The position numbers and the translations under genes were made by a program. Positions 15,652-23,889 of a DNA stretch of 61,678 bases are shown in pieces. Numbering within the stretch: the first letter of the stretch is position 1; the number at the start of each line of letters is the position of its first letter. The notes under the pieces are model-generated. The model saw nothing but the letters and a program-made list of their open reading frames with translations, did no database searches and was not told the DNA's origin. Origin of the DNA: Megasphaera cerevisiae DSM 20462 (GTDB lineage: Bacteria; Bacillota; Negativicutes; Veillonellales; Megasphaeraceae); NCBI RefSeq assembly GCF_001045675.1, contig NZ_LEKT01000012.1:1-61678 (forward strand), read 5' to 3'.

Positions 15652-17289
15652 ATGCATATGCGCAATATGTATGATGCCATAATTGTCGGCGGAGGGCCAG
15701 CAGGGCTCTCTGCCGCCATTTATTTAGGCAGAGCAAAATATAAAGTTCTCGTCGTGGAAAAAGAAAAAATAGGCGGCCAGATTACGATTACCTCTGAGGT
15801 TGTCAATTATCCCGGCGTGGCTAAAGTAAGCGGTAAAGACTTAACCGATGAAATGTATGCGCAAGCTAAAGCTTTTGGCGCAGAATTTCTTTTGGCAGAT
15901 GTGCAGGCTTTAGAGCTCAGCGATGATATCAAGGAAATTCGTACTACGCAGGGAGACTATCAGTCGCTGGCAGTGATATTGGCTACGGGAGCAAATCCGC
16001 GTAAAATTGGATTTCATGGCGAAAAAGAATTTCAAGGCCGGGGCGTGGCTTACTGTGCAACTTGTGATGGCGAGTTTTTTACTGGTATGGATATTTTTGT
16101 TATCGGTGGTGGTTTTGCCGCTGTTGAAGAAAGCATATTTTTGACAAAATATGCGAAGAGTGTAACGATTCTTGTACGTAAGGATCATTTTGCCTGTGCA
16201 AAGACGATTGCTGACGAATTAAAACGATATCCCAAAATCGCAATAAAGTTCAATACCGAGTTGGTTCGTGCCGGCGGGGAACAAATGGTATCTTATGCGG
16301 AGTTTAAGAATAATCTGACTGGTAAGCAGTGGCGTTATAATGCGTCTGACCATGGTGGGTTCGGCATTTTTGTGTTTGCCGGATATGTTCCTAATACGGC
16401 TCTTTTTGCTGATAAAGTGGAATTGGATACGATGGGGTATGTGATTACCGATGCCAATCAGAAAACCAATATTGCTGGAGTATATGCGGCCGGGGATTTA
16501 TGCATCAAAAATTTACGTCAGGTAGTTACTGCCGTATCTGATGGGGCCATTGCGGCAACCGCGTCAGAAAAGCATATTTCAATGATGCATGATACTTTGC
16601 ATCTGCCTGAATTCAGCCGTCCAGAGGCTGATATGGATCGGCTGGAGAAACAAGAAGAAAATAATGCCGCGCAGAAAGAAGGTGATGAAGAAATGAGTTT
16701 TATTTCTTCTGATATCAGAAAACAACTTAAACCTGTTTTCGCTAAATTTGCACATCCGGTGGTGCTTAAAGCCTGGCTGAATGATAGTGCTTTTGCAGCG
16801 GAACTCAAAGGCTTTGCCGAAGAATTCAGTGGCTTGACAGATGCTGTATCATATGAAGAAAGTGTGACAGACGGCGCTCCCGGCTTAGAAATCCTGCATG
16901 AAGACAAAACTAGCAGTGGTATTGTTTTTCATGGAGTGCCGGGGGGACATGAGTTTAATTCTTTTGTCCTGGCTCTTTATAATGTAGCCGGTCCGGGACA
17001 GGGACTGGATGAAGGGGTAGCCCAGGCATTGGAAAAAATACAGCAGGCTGTGAATGTCAAAGTTGTTGTATCTTTGTCATGCACGATGTGCCCGGAAGTA
17101 GTCATGGGGACGCAGCGTTTGGCTGCAGCATCCTCTAACGTGACAGCTGAAATGTATGATGTTCAGCATTTTCCGGATATAAGAAAAAAATATAATATTA
17201 TGAGTGTGCCTTGTATGATCGTGAATGATAACGATGTGTATTTCGGAAAAAAAGATATTGCTGAAATTGTAAATTTGCTGCAGCAATAA
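15652..17289 (+). CDS. AhpF-like disulfide reductase with C-terminal thioredoxin-fold domain
   Basis: FAD/NAD(P)H-dependent reductase of 545 residues, the probable electron donor to AhpC. Residues 1 to about 310 are a thioredoxin-reductase module: FAD-binding GGGPAGLSAAIYLG, the redox-active CATCDGEFF (about residues 135-143), NAD-binding GGGFAAVEES and the terminal AAGDLCIKNLRQVVTA. After an acidic linker, residues from about 345 form an AhpF-type tandem thioredoxin-fold domain with SCTMCPEVV (CxxC). In enterobacterial AhpF that domain is N-terminal, so the domain order here is swapped. ATG 15652 and 15658 are both possible; GAGAGG (15643-15648) is better spaced for 15658. A terminator follows. 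Confidence 0.88.
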   Translation: MHMRNMYDAIIVGGGPAGLSAAIYLGRAKYKVLVVEKEKIGGQITITSEVVNYPGVAKVSGKDLTDEMYAQAKAFGAEFLLADVQALELSDDIKEIRTTQGDYQSLAVILATGANPRKIGFHGEKEFQGRGVAYCATCDGEFFTGMDIFVIGGGFAAVEESIFLTKYAKSVTILVRKDHFACAKTIADELKRYPKIAIKFNTELVRAGGEQMVSYAEFKNNLTGKQWRYNASDHGGFGIFVFAGYVPNTALFADKVELDTMGYVITDANQKTNIAGVYAAGDLCIKNLRQVVTAVSDGAIAATASEKHISMMHDTLHLPEFSRPEADMDRLEKQEENNAAQKEGDEEMSFISSDIRKQLKPVFAKFAHPVVLKAWLNDSAFAAELKGFAEEFSGLTDAVSYEESVTDGAPGLEILHEDKTSSGIVFHGVPGGHEFNSFVLALYNVAGPGQGLDEGVAQALEKIQQAVNVKVVVSLSCTMCPEVVMGTQRLAAASSNVTAEMYDVQHFPDIRKKYNIMSVPCMIVNDNDVYFGKKDIAEIVNLLQQ

Positions 17290-17307
17290 GCAGAACGAGC
17301 ATAACGA

Positions 17308-17345
17308 ATAGAATCCTCCGTATAATAAATTTGCGGAGGATTCTA
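17308..17345 (+). terminator. Terminator of the peroxide operon
   Basis: ATAGAATCCTCCG (17308-17320) pairs perfectly with CGGAGGATTCTAT (17333-17345), with a short T tract inside and after the 3' arm. Confidence 0.8.
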
Positions 17346-17429
17346 TTTGTGTTCCATGATTCAATTTGCAATTTTTTTGTAATTTTCTCTTGACAAAAAA
17401 CGACAATAAGTGTGCCATATCGGTAAACA

Positions 17430-17459
17430 TTGAAATGCAATGATCAAATTAAGTACACA
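17430..17459 (+). promoter_or_regulatory. Candidate promoter of the T-box operon
   Basis: TTGAAA (17430-17435), an 18-base spacer and TACACA (17454-17459) would start the transcript near 17466, just at the T-box leader. A better -35 (TTGACA, 17390-17395) has no well-spaced -10, so it is less likely. Confidence 0.45.
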
Positions 17460-17470
17460 TAATTAAGTAT

Positions 17471-17674
17471 CCTACAGAGAATGCGGGTCTAGGGTGAGAG
17501 CCTGCAGGAAAAACGGTTATGATGGAATGCCTTTGTGAGCAAGCTGACAGAATTATAGTATGCCAGTTCGGAAGCCTCCGTTATGGGTGTCGAGTTGCAG
17601 CATGATATTTGCTGTAAACAGAGTGGAACCACGGCCCACTGTCTCTGTAAGAAGGAGATGGTGGGCTTTATTTA
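17471..17674 (+). promoter_or_regulatory. T-box riboswitch, cysteine-type (UGC specifier)
   Basis: All landmarks of a tRNA-sensing leader are in order: the AGAGA loop base (17476-17480), a GGGTGA-containing distal hairpin (17481-17505), the specifier segment GAA-TGC followed by CTTTGTGAGC, with the specifier codon TGC at 17528-17530, and the T-box core GTGGAACCACG (17623-17633). A terminator follows: GCCCACTGTCTC (17634-17645) with GAGATGGTGGGC (17655-17666) and a T-rich tail. Uncharged tRNA-Cys should pair with UGC and with the antiterminator, allowing read-through. The operon downstream is therefore expected to rise on cysteine starvation. Confidence 0.9.
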
Positions 17675-17792
17675 TGCTGTGTAGAGCATGGAAAAACATG
17701 TCAAGATATAATTATAAAATATACCTTTTTGGTATTATTTTTTATAGCAACATGTTTTATCTAACCAAAAAGACTGAAGGAGCGAATTCATA

Positions 17793-18890
17793 ATGGGAAT
17801 AATTTTAGATCAGAATATTGCAAAAGAATGGCAGACGGTAACGGTGAAAAAAGCAATGAATCCATGCCCTATAGATTTTTCAGAGTTTCATTCTAGTAAT
17901 CCTAGAGCCCATACTGTTCAAAAAGAATATGAAGGACGAGATGTATCTAATTTTAACCAGCGTCAGAAGTATGCTGATGATGAAGAACCGCAATTTACCA
18001 CGCTTTTTGGAGAAGGTTTTGGATATTTACCCGTAGAGCCGGGGCGTTACCGGCTAATTTGGTCAAGACACTGCCCCTGGGCCAATCGTATTGCGATTGC
18101 CATTGATTTGTTAGGCTTGGATACGGCTATTTCTAAAGGTGTCGTTGATCCGCTGCGTCCGGCTGGTGTAGTCGGTGATTGGTTTTTTACTCTGGACCCA
18201 GATGGTCTGGACCCGATTCTAAAGGTGCATTCGCTGGGTGAATGCTATCGCAGGGGAAATGCTGAATATACGCAGCGAGCAACGGTACCTGCAATTGTTG
18301 ATGTTCATACCGGAGCGGTTGTCAATAACGATTATCATGATTTAACAACAGAAATTGCCGTTGCATGGAAAGAATATGAAAATTCTAATGCACCGGATAT
18401 TTACCCAGAAAAATTGAGGGCAGATATTGATGCGTTAAATGATATTATCTATGCTGATATCAATCTTGCGGTTAATCTGGCAGCGCTGGTAAGTACACAA
18501 AAAGAGTATGAGTTTTATTATGATAAAATTTTTGATCGCCTGGATTGGCTGGAAGAACGATTGACAACACGGCGGTATCTTATGGGCAATACTATTACTG
18601 ATCCGGATATTCGCTTGTTTGTTACTTTATCACGATTTGATCTCGTGTTTTATCAAAAATATTTCGTCAACAAAAAAAGATTGGTGGATTATCCTAATTT
18701 ATGGAATTATTCCAAGGATTTATATTCTATACCTGCCTTTGGAGACAATACAGACTTTAATTCCATGCGTAAGCGGTTTTATTACGTAGATCATACACCA
18801 TATAAAGATTTTCAGCGCATTGTTCCCAAAGGGCCGGATATGTCGATATGGCAGGAACCCAATAACAGAGCAGAAAAATTCAGCAAATAG
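17793..18890 (+). CDS. Glutathionyl-hydroquinone reductase-like (ECM4/xi-class GST family)
   Basis: Soluble protein of 365 residues matching the xi-class GST family. An extended N-terminal region holds FGEGFGYLPVEPGRYRLI, then the thioredoxin-fold active-site motif SRHCPWANR (Cys at about residue 90), and the all-alpha C-terminal half contains YLMGNTITDPDIRLFVTLSRFD. Known members reduce glutathionyl-hydroquinones or other S-conjugated aromatics through that Cys. It is the first gene behind the cysteine T-box and is followed after 5 bases by a PrpD-like gene and an amino-acid ABC transporter. A role in releasing a thiol from an imported S-conjugate is therefore plausible, but inferred. ATG 17793 has an AAGGAG-type site. 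Confidence 0.85.
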   Translation: MGIILDQNIAKEWQTVTVKKAMNPCPIDFSEFHSSNPRAHTVQKEYEGRDVSNFNQRQKYADDEEPQFTTLFGEGFGYLPVEPGRYRLIWSRHCPWANRIAIAIDLLGLDTAISKGVVDPLRPAGVVGDWFFTLDPDGLDPILKVHSLGECYRRGNAEYTQRATVPAIVDVHTGAVVNNDYHDLTTEIAVAWKEYENSNAPDIYPEKLRADIDALNDIIYADINLAVNLAALVSTQKEYEFYYDKIFDRLDWLEERLTTRRYLMGNTITDPDIRLFVTLSRFDLVFYQKYFVNKKRLVDYPNLWNYSKDLYSIPAFGDNTDFNSMRKRFYYVDHTPYKDFQRIVPKGPDMSIWQEPNNRAEKFSK

Positions 18891-18904
18891 AAGAGGTGAT
18901 CACT

Positions 18905-20233
18905 TTGGATAGAAATACTGCAGTGATTGTATCTTTGATTGGACAAACAGATATAAAGAAACGTCCAGATTTGCTGCAGCAAAGTAAATCTGCTTTTATT
19001 GATTATTTAGCAGCAGCGTTGGCAGCTGGACGGGAACCAAAAGTAAAAAATACGGCAGTATATCTTAGTCTATCACAGGCTTATACCCCTTTTCTGGGAC
19101 AGCCATATCAGGCCAGTGCATCAGCAGCGGCTTTTTTTAACGGTTTTTGTTCACATTATCTGGATTATGATGATGCACAGGCAAATATTGCCGGGCATTT
19201 CAGCACGGTTTTGTTTTCAACTTTATTAGCAGTTGCTGATATGAAGACGTCTATCCTTGATTTTTTCACGGCCTATACGGCAGGTGCTGAATTGGAAGGT
19301 ATTTTAGGAAGCTATGTCAATCCTGCACATAAGCAACAGGGATGGCATTCCACTGGAACTATTGGCCCTATTGGGGCCGCAGCGGCCATTGCTAAATTAA
19401 AGAACCTGGGTCAAAATCAGACGGCGCAGCTGCTGTCTTTAGGGGCAACACAGTCGGCAGGTATGGGGTTTGAGGCAGGAAGTGATGCAAAACCTATGCA
19501 TGCTGGATTTGCTGCCAGAAATGCCGTGTTTGCATATGAATTGCTAACAAAAGCAGGACTTTCTGCTAATATAAATCCTTTTAACAACGATACCGGTTGG
19601 CTTAGGACGATAAGCGGAGAAAAAATTGATATAGAAAATTTCAAGAAAAAATGGCTTCAGCCTGGACAAATCATTTTACCAGGATTATGGATGAAACTTC
19701 ATTCCTATTGCTCGGCAGGAATTTGCGGTGCAGCGGGATGTCAGCAAATATATGAAGAAGGATGGCCGTTGGAGAAGCTGAAAGAAGTGAAATTCCATTT
19801 TCCGTTAGGTGCGGATAAAGCGTTGCGCTATAAAAATCCTCGGACTGGTCAGGAAGGGAGATTTTCTATTGAATATGTGGCTTGGCAAATTCTGACCAAC
19901 GGCAAAGTGAATGATAAATATTTTAAATTAGCTGCGGTACCGGAAGAATTTGTGCAATCCCTGCCTAAGTTTGAACGATGCTATGATATGGGGGTTGTTG
20001 AAAAATCGGTGCGTCTTACAAAGGTTACGGCAGTTACAACAGCTGGTAGAATTGTACAAGCTGATATAAGAAATCCGTTGGGATCGCCCCAACGGCCGTT
20101 TTCAAGGGCTCAATTAGAAATAAAACTTACCCAAGCTATCGGTTCGGTTCAAGCGGAAGCTATTTTTAAAGCGGCGCACAAATGGCCGGCAGGAACGTTG
20201 GCCGATATATGGGAAATCATGTATCCGTCATGA
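18905..20233 (+). CDS. MmgE/PrpD family protein
   Basis: About 442 residues, cytoplasmic. It has the all-helical MmgE/PrpD N-terminal domain (SKSAFIDYLAAALAAGREPK; GFCSHYLDYDDAQ at about 75-87; GWHSTGTIGPIGAAAAIAKL near 143; FAARNAVFAYELL) and the smaller C-terminal alpha/beta domain. The family includes 2-methylcitrate dehydratase and cis-aconitate decarboxylase, but most members have unknown substrates. No propionate-methylcitrate genes are nearby, so methylcitrate is an unlikely substrate. TTG 18905 is preferred over GTG 18896 because AGAGGTGAT is then correctly spaced. The T-box context points to an unassigned sulfur or amino-acid-related dehydratase or lyase. Confidence 0.85.
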   Translation: MDRNTAVIVSLIGQTDIKKRPDLLQQSKSAFIDYLAAALAAGREPKVKNTAVYLSLSQAYTPFLGQPYQASASAAAFFNGFCSHYLDYDDAQANIAGHFSTVLFSTLLAVADMKTSILDFFTAYTAGAELEGILGSYVNPAHKQQGWHSTGTIGPIGAAAAIAKLKNLGQNQTAQLLSLGATQSAGMGFEAGSDAKPMHAGFAARNAVFAYELLTKAGLSANINPFNNDTGWLRTISGEKIDIENFKKKWLQPGQIILPGLWMKLHSYCSAGICGAAGCQQIYEEGWPLEKLKEVKFHFPLGADKALRYKNPRTGQEGRFSIEYVAWQILTNGKVNDKYFKLAAVPEEFVQSLPKFERCYDMGVVEKSVRLTKVTAVTTAGRIVQADIRNPLGSPQRPFSRAQLEIKLTQAIGSVQAEAIFKAAHKWPAGTLADIWEIMYPS

Positions 20234-20268
20234 TGCAGAAAAAACATAGTAAAAAGGAGTATACTACA

Positions 20269-21096
20269 ATGAAAATATATAATTACGTATCACGAATTAT
20301 CGTAGCAGTTGCTGTTAGCAGCGTGATGGCTGTTGCAGCTGGCTGCGGCGATGTTGGTACGGTCAAGCAAGAAGATCGTAATACGATTGTCGTAGCCACG
20401 CGGGGGACTTCCAAACCATTTTCTTATACAGATGACAATGGCAGACTTACGGGATATGATGTGGAAGTATTGAAAGAAATTGAACGGCGTGATCCAAGTC
20501 TTAAATTTGAATTTAAGCCGATGGCGGTTGACGCAGCTTTTGTGGCCATGGATTCAGGACAGGTGGATATGATTGCCAATCAGATGAGACATTCTGAAGC
20601 TAGGGATAAGAAGTATATTTTTCCGAAAGAATTAAACAACTACACGGCACGTCGGTTGGTGGTAAAAAAAGGCCGTGCGGATATTCAGTCCTTGGAGGAT
20701 TTAAAGGGTAAAAAAGTCGCGGTTACGACCAATTCCGAATTCAACGATTTAATCAAAAAATTTAATGAAACGGCAGAGCCGAAAGTGGATGTGATTTATA
20801 CCGATAAAGCATCGGCTGAAACCTTAAATCTTGTAGCTACTGGTCGGGCGGATGCTGCTGGTGAATATGAATATCTTGTTAAGTCCTTTCAAACAGATAA
20901 AAATCTTCCTGTTGAAACCGTAGGTCCTATTTTGCAGGATGTACCAACTTATTTTCTGCTTCGTAAAGATTCTAAAATGCAGCAAGTTGCCGATAAAATT
21001 GACAAGGCATTGCAGGCGATGAAAAAAGATGGAACATTAAAGCAGCTTTCGGAAAAATATTTGGGCGGTGATTACACAGTTAAGCCGGAAAATTGA
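20269..21096 (+). CDS. Polar amino-acid ABC transporter binding lipoprotein
   Basis: Substrate-binding protein of 275 residues. The signal peptide ends AVAAGC (Cys about 26). The mature domain shows the family-3 extracellular solute-binding pattern: IVVATRGTSKPFSYTDDNGR, LTGYDVEVLKEI, MDSGQVDMIANQM and LKGKKVAVTTNSEF. Cystine-binding proteins such as TcyJ/FliY share this layout. With a cysteine T-box upstream, a cystine or S-substituted cysteine ligand is likely (inference). ATG 20269 is chosen because AAAAGGAG precedes it; the upstream in-frame ATG lies in the prpD end. Three transporter genes follow closely. Confidence 0.9.
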   Translation: MKIYNYVSRIIVAVAVSSVMAVAAGCGDVGTVKQEDRNTIVVATRGTSKPFSYTDDNGRLTGYDVEVLKEIERRDPSLKFEFKPMAVDAAFVAMDSGQVDMIANQMRHSEARDKKYIFPKELNNYTARRLVVKKGRADIQSLEDLKGKKVAVTTNSEFNDLIKKFNETAEPKVDVIYTDKASAETLNLVATGRADAAGEYEYLVKSFQTDKNLPVETVGPILQDVPTYFLLRKDSKMQQVADKIDKALQAMKKDGTLKQLSEKYLGGDYTVKPEN

Positions 21097-21111
21097 GAAG
21101 GGTGACACAGA

Positions 21112-21825
21112 ATGGGACAGCATTTTGATGCCGGATATATGATTCGATCTTTTCCGGTACTGGTTGGGTATGTTCATATTACGGTTTTTATAACTTTGAT
21201 AGCGGCGATTCTTGGCATTATTTTAGGGAGTATCATTGCCATTGTACGCATCAAAAAAACGCTGGTTATCAGCCAGCTATTGCGGATATTTATTTCATTT
21301 GTTCGAGGGACACCATTTTTGGTACAGTTGTTTCTGGTCTATTTTGGTGTTCCAGAATTATTAAGCCATATGGGGATGAATGTCAGAAATGTACCGCCTA
21401 TACTATTTGTTCTTGTGGTGTTTACCTTATACGTAGCGGCTTATGGTGCGGAAATTATGCGCAGCAGTATTAATGCTGTTGCGGAAGGCGAAAAGGAAGC
21501 AGCCGCCAGCTTGGGAATGACGGCGATACAAAGCTATACAAGAGTTATCCTGCCACAGGCGTTTGCATTGGCAATACCACCGCTTATTAATACTGTTATT
21601 AGTGTTGTCAAGGGAACAGCACTGATTTTTAATGTCGGGATTGTTGATATCATGCGTAAGGCCGACCTCATGGGCGGTAATTCCCAGCGTAATTTAGAAT
21701 TATTTGTAGATGTAGCGGTCATTTATGGTATATTAATTTTCGTATTGACTTTTACAGGACGAGCATTGGAAAAGCGTTGTACCATATCGAGCAGATCAAC
21801 ACAGTTGCAGTCAAGCGAGGAGTAG
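21112..21825 (+). CDS. Polar amino-acid ABC transporter permease (first)
   Basis: HisM/GlnP-type permease of 237 residues with about five membrane helices. FVRGTPFLVQLFLVYFGVPEL (about 63-83) is the hallmark of this family, and AEGEKEAAASLGMTAIQSYTRVILPQA (about 124-150) is the EAA loop that docks on the ATPase. It starts 15 bases after the binding protein (GAAGGGTGAC site) and pairs with the second permease. Confidence 0.92.
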   Translation: MGQHFDAGYMIRSFPVLVGYVHITVFITLIAAILGIILGSIIAIVRIKKTLVISQLLRIFISFVRGTPFLVQLFLVYFGVPELLSHMGMNVRNVPPILFVLVVFTLYVAAYGAEIMRSSINAVAEGEKEAAASLGMTAIQSYTRVILPQAFALAIPPLINTVISVVKGTALIFNVGIVDIMRKADLMGGNSQRNLELFVDVAVIYGILIFVLTFTGRALEKRCTISSRSTQLQSSEE

Positions 21826-21831
21826 TTACGT

Positions 21832-22550
21832 ATGGAGAGCCATAGCATTATTGATTTTACATATATTTCGGGAAGCTTTTTTTTGTTATTGGTTATGTGA
21901 AGGTAACCTTATATTTGACCATTATCAGCGTGGTTATGGGCACCATTCTAGGACTTATCAGCTGTATAGTTCAAATAAAACGGTTCCCTGTTTTATGTCA
22001 GTTATCACGATTGTATGTGCTGGTTTGCCGCAGTTTACCAAATATGGTTTTACTTTATTTAGTCTATTATGGCCTGCCTATTGCTTTTTTAGCTTTATCT
22101 GATCATACGGGTATTCATGTGCCGTTTGAAGTTGTGCCGGCTGTATTCGTTGCAGCGGTAGGGCTGACACTGCATACGGGAGCATATTTGAGTGAAATTT
22201 TCCGAGCGGCACTTCAATCAGTTCCAGAAGGGCAGATTGAAGCGTCCAGAGCATTAGGAATGACTTGGTTTCAGGCTTTTCGGAGAGTTGTTTTGCCGCA
22301 GGCTTCAGTCTTTGCATTGCCTCTTTTTGCTAATCAATTTTTATCGACAATGAAGAGTACCAGTATTTGTTTTGTTATTACTGTTGTAGAATTATTCGGG
22401 GCGGCTAAACTATACTGTGAAGATAATTCGCAATACTTTGAAGCGTATATTGTGGTCGCCTGTCTGTATTGGGGAATGGGAATTATTTTTGAGTATATGT
22501 TTTCCAGACTGGAGGCAGTATTGGGGAAATATAAAAGAGGAAATGTATGA
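21832..22550 (+). pseudogene. Polar amino-acid ABC transporter permease (second), frameshifted near its start
   Basis: ATG 21832, behind GAGGAG (21815-21820), begins MESHSIIDFTYISGSFF and then stops within the T8 run context. From 21897 another frame gives VKVTLYLTIISVVMGTILGL and a complete HisM/GlnP-type permease with CRSLPNMVLLYLVYYGLP and the EAA loop PEGQIEASRALGMTWFQAFRRVVLPQA. One more T in the run at 21877-21884 restores a single frame of 240 codons (SGSFFFVIGYVKVTLYL). Everything else is intact. Translation from the GTG at 21897 would lose only the first 20 or so residues, so partial function is possible. A run-length sequence error is equally possible. Confidence 0.85.
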
Positions 22551-23320
22551 TGATAAAAATAGAAAATGTAAGAAAAAGCTTTGGCGGCAAAGAGGTTTTA
22601 AAAAATATCAGTATGACAGTTCCGACAGGTACCGTAACCGTGATTTTGGGACCATCCGGCAGTGGTAAGACCACATTTTTGCGGACATTGAATTTTTTGG
22701 GAAGGGCCGATAGCGGAACTATTACTTTTAATGACAACAGTGTAGATTTACATAATGCATCCCCAAAAGAAATTATTCAGGTGCGGCGTAGTACCGCCAT
22801 GGTTTTTCAAATGTATAATCTCTTTTCTAACATGACCGCCCTGGGGAATGTTATGGAAGGACTTGTAACAATTCGAAAAAAAAAGAAAAGGGAAGCCCGG
22901 GACATTGCTATGAAATGTTTATATGAAGTTGGTATGGAAACCTATTCGGATTACTATCCGGTGCAGCTTTCCGGTGGGCAGCAGCAGCGGGTAGGTATTG
23001 CCAGAGCGCTGGCAATGAATCCGCAGATTATCTTATTTGATGAGCCGACCAGTGCTCTTGATCCGGAACTAGTAGGAGAAGTCTTGGCGGTTATTAGAAA
23101 AATTGCTAGGGAGCTAAAAGTAACCATGATTATCGTGACCCATGAAATTGCTTTTGCGAAGGAAATAGCCGATCAAGTTGTCTTTATGGAGGGAGGCAAC
23201 GTCATCGAAAAAGGGACGGCCGAAGATGTACTTATACATCCCCATGAATTACGAACACAGCAATTTCTGACGCGATATTTAGCAATTTCCGGATCAAGCG
23301 ATTCGGGAAGGGAGAAATAA
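22547..23320 (+). CDS. Polar amino-acid ABC transporter ATPase
   Basis: GlnQ/TcyN-type ATPase of 257 residues. Walker A GPSGSGKTT is at 35-43, the Q-loop region VFQMYNLFSNMTALGNVMEG, the signature LSGGQQQRVGIARALAM, Walker B IILFDEPTSALDPE, and the VTHEIAFAKEIADQVVFM switch. It overlaps the preceding permease by 4 bases (ATGA). It completes a one-binding-protein, two-permease, one-ATPase importer. Confidence 0.94.
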   Translation: MMIKIENVRKSFGGKEVLKNISMTVPTGTVTVILGPSGSGKTTFLRTLNFLGRADSGTITFNDNSVDLHNASPKEIIQVRRSTAMVFQMYNLFSNMTALGNVMEGLVTIRKKKKREARDIAMKCLYEVGMETYSDYYPVQLSGGQQQRVGIARALAMNPQIILFDEPTSALDPELVGEVLAVIRKIARELKVTMIIVTHEIAFAKEIADQVVFMEGGNVIEKGTAEDVLIHPHELRTQQFLTRYLAISGSSDSGREK

Positions 23321-23324
23321 AATC

Positions 23325-23813
23325 ATGGAGTATTTTCGTATGTTGACAACAGATGATATTGATGCATACTATAAGGTTCTCCATCGAGGATACCAAAGTG
23401 ATCGGCAATATGACATTTCCTTTACGGCAATGGATGCGACAAAAGAGGAAGAACGTGTATGGTTGATGCAAAATCCGACATATGCTTGGTTTATTGATGA
23501 CTGCATGGTTAGTGCTATTACACTTAGGATGCCGTGGGGACCTAAGCCGGGCCCGCGGGTGTTTCCTCATATTGGGCAATTTGTGACGGATCCGGATTTC
23601 AAGCATTGTGGATATGCAACTAAATTGCTGCGGGCTGTAGAACAAAACATTATTATAAAAGAACTAAAGTCACCTGCTGTTACGTTAGGAACAGCGGAAG
23701 AACATCCTTGGTTGAAGGAGATGTATGAAAAAATGGGATTTACATGTTTTGGCAAGATACAGTTAAAAAATAAAAAACATAAAACTGTATATTTTCAAAA
23801 AAATTTGATATAA
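23325..23813 (+). CDS. GNAT-family N-acetyltransferase
   Basis: A 162-residue acetyl-CoA-dependent acetyltransferase. The acetyl-CoA-binding motif A is GQFVTDPDFKHCGYATKLLRA (about residues 85-105), and the C-terminal LKEMYEKMGFTCFGKIQLKN gives motif B. It begins 4 bases after the ATPase and closes the T-box operon. In Bacillus subtilis the ytmI/tcyJKLMN sulfur-amino-acid operon also pairs a cystine-type importer with a GNAT that acts on S-substituted cysteines; by analogy this enzyme may acetylate the imported compound. That is inference from gene order only. Confidence 0.82.
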   Translation: MEYFRMLTTDDIDAYYKVLHRGYQSDRQYDISFTAMDATKEEERVWLMQNPTYAWFIDDCMVSAITLRMPWGPKPGPRVFPHIGQFVTDPDFKHCGYATKLLRAVEQNIIIKELKSPAVTLGTAEEHPWLKEMYEKMGFTCFGKIQLKNKKHKTVYFQKNLI

Positions 23814-23832
23814 TTTTTTACCTGTGATACAC

Positions 23833-23883
23833 AAAAAAACAACCGCTGAAACGGATATTAATCTGTTCCAACGGTTGTTTTTT
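23833..23883. terminator. Bidirectional terminator between the T-box operon and the DeoR gene
   Basis: AAAAACAACCG pairs with CGGTTGTTTTTT at the two ends, so each strand has a T run after the stem. The two convergent genes on either side share it. Confidence 0.8.
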
Positions 23884-23889
23884 GCTGAT

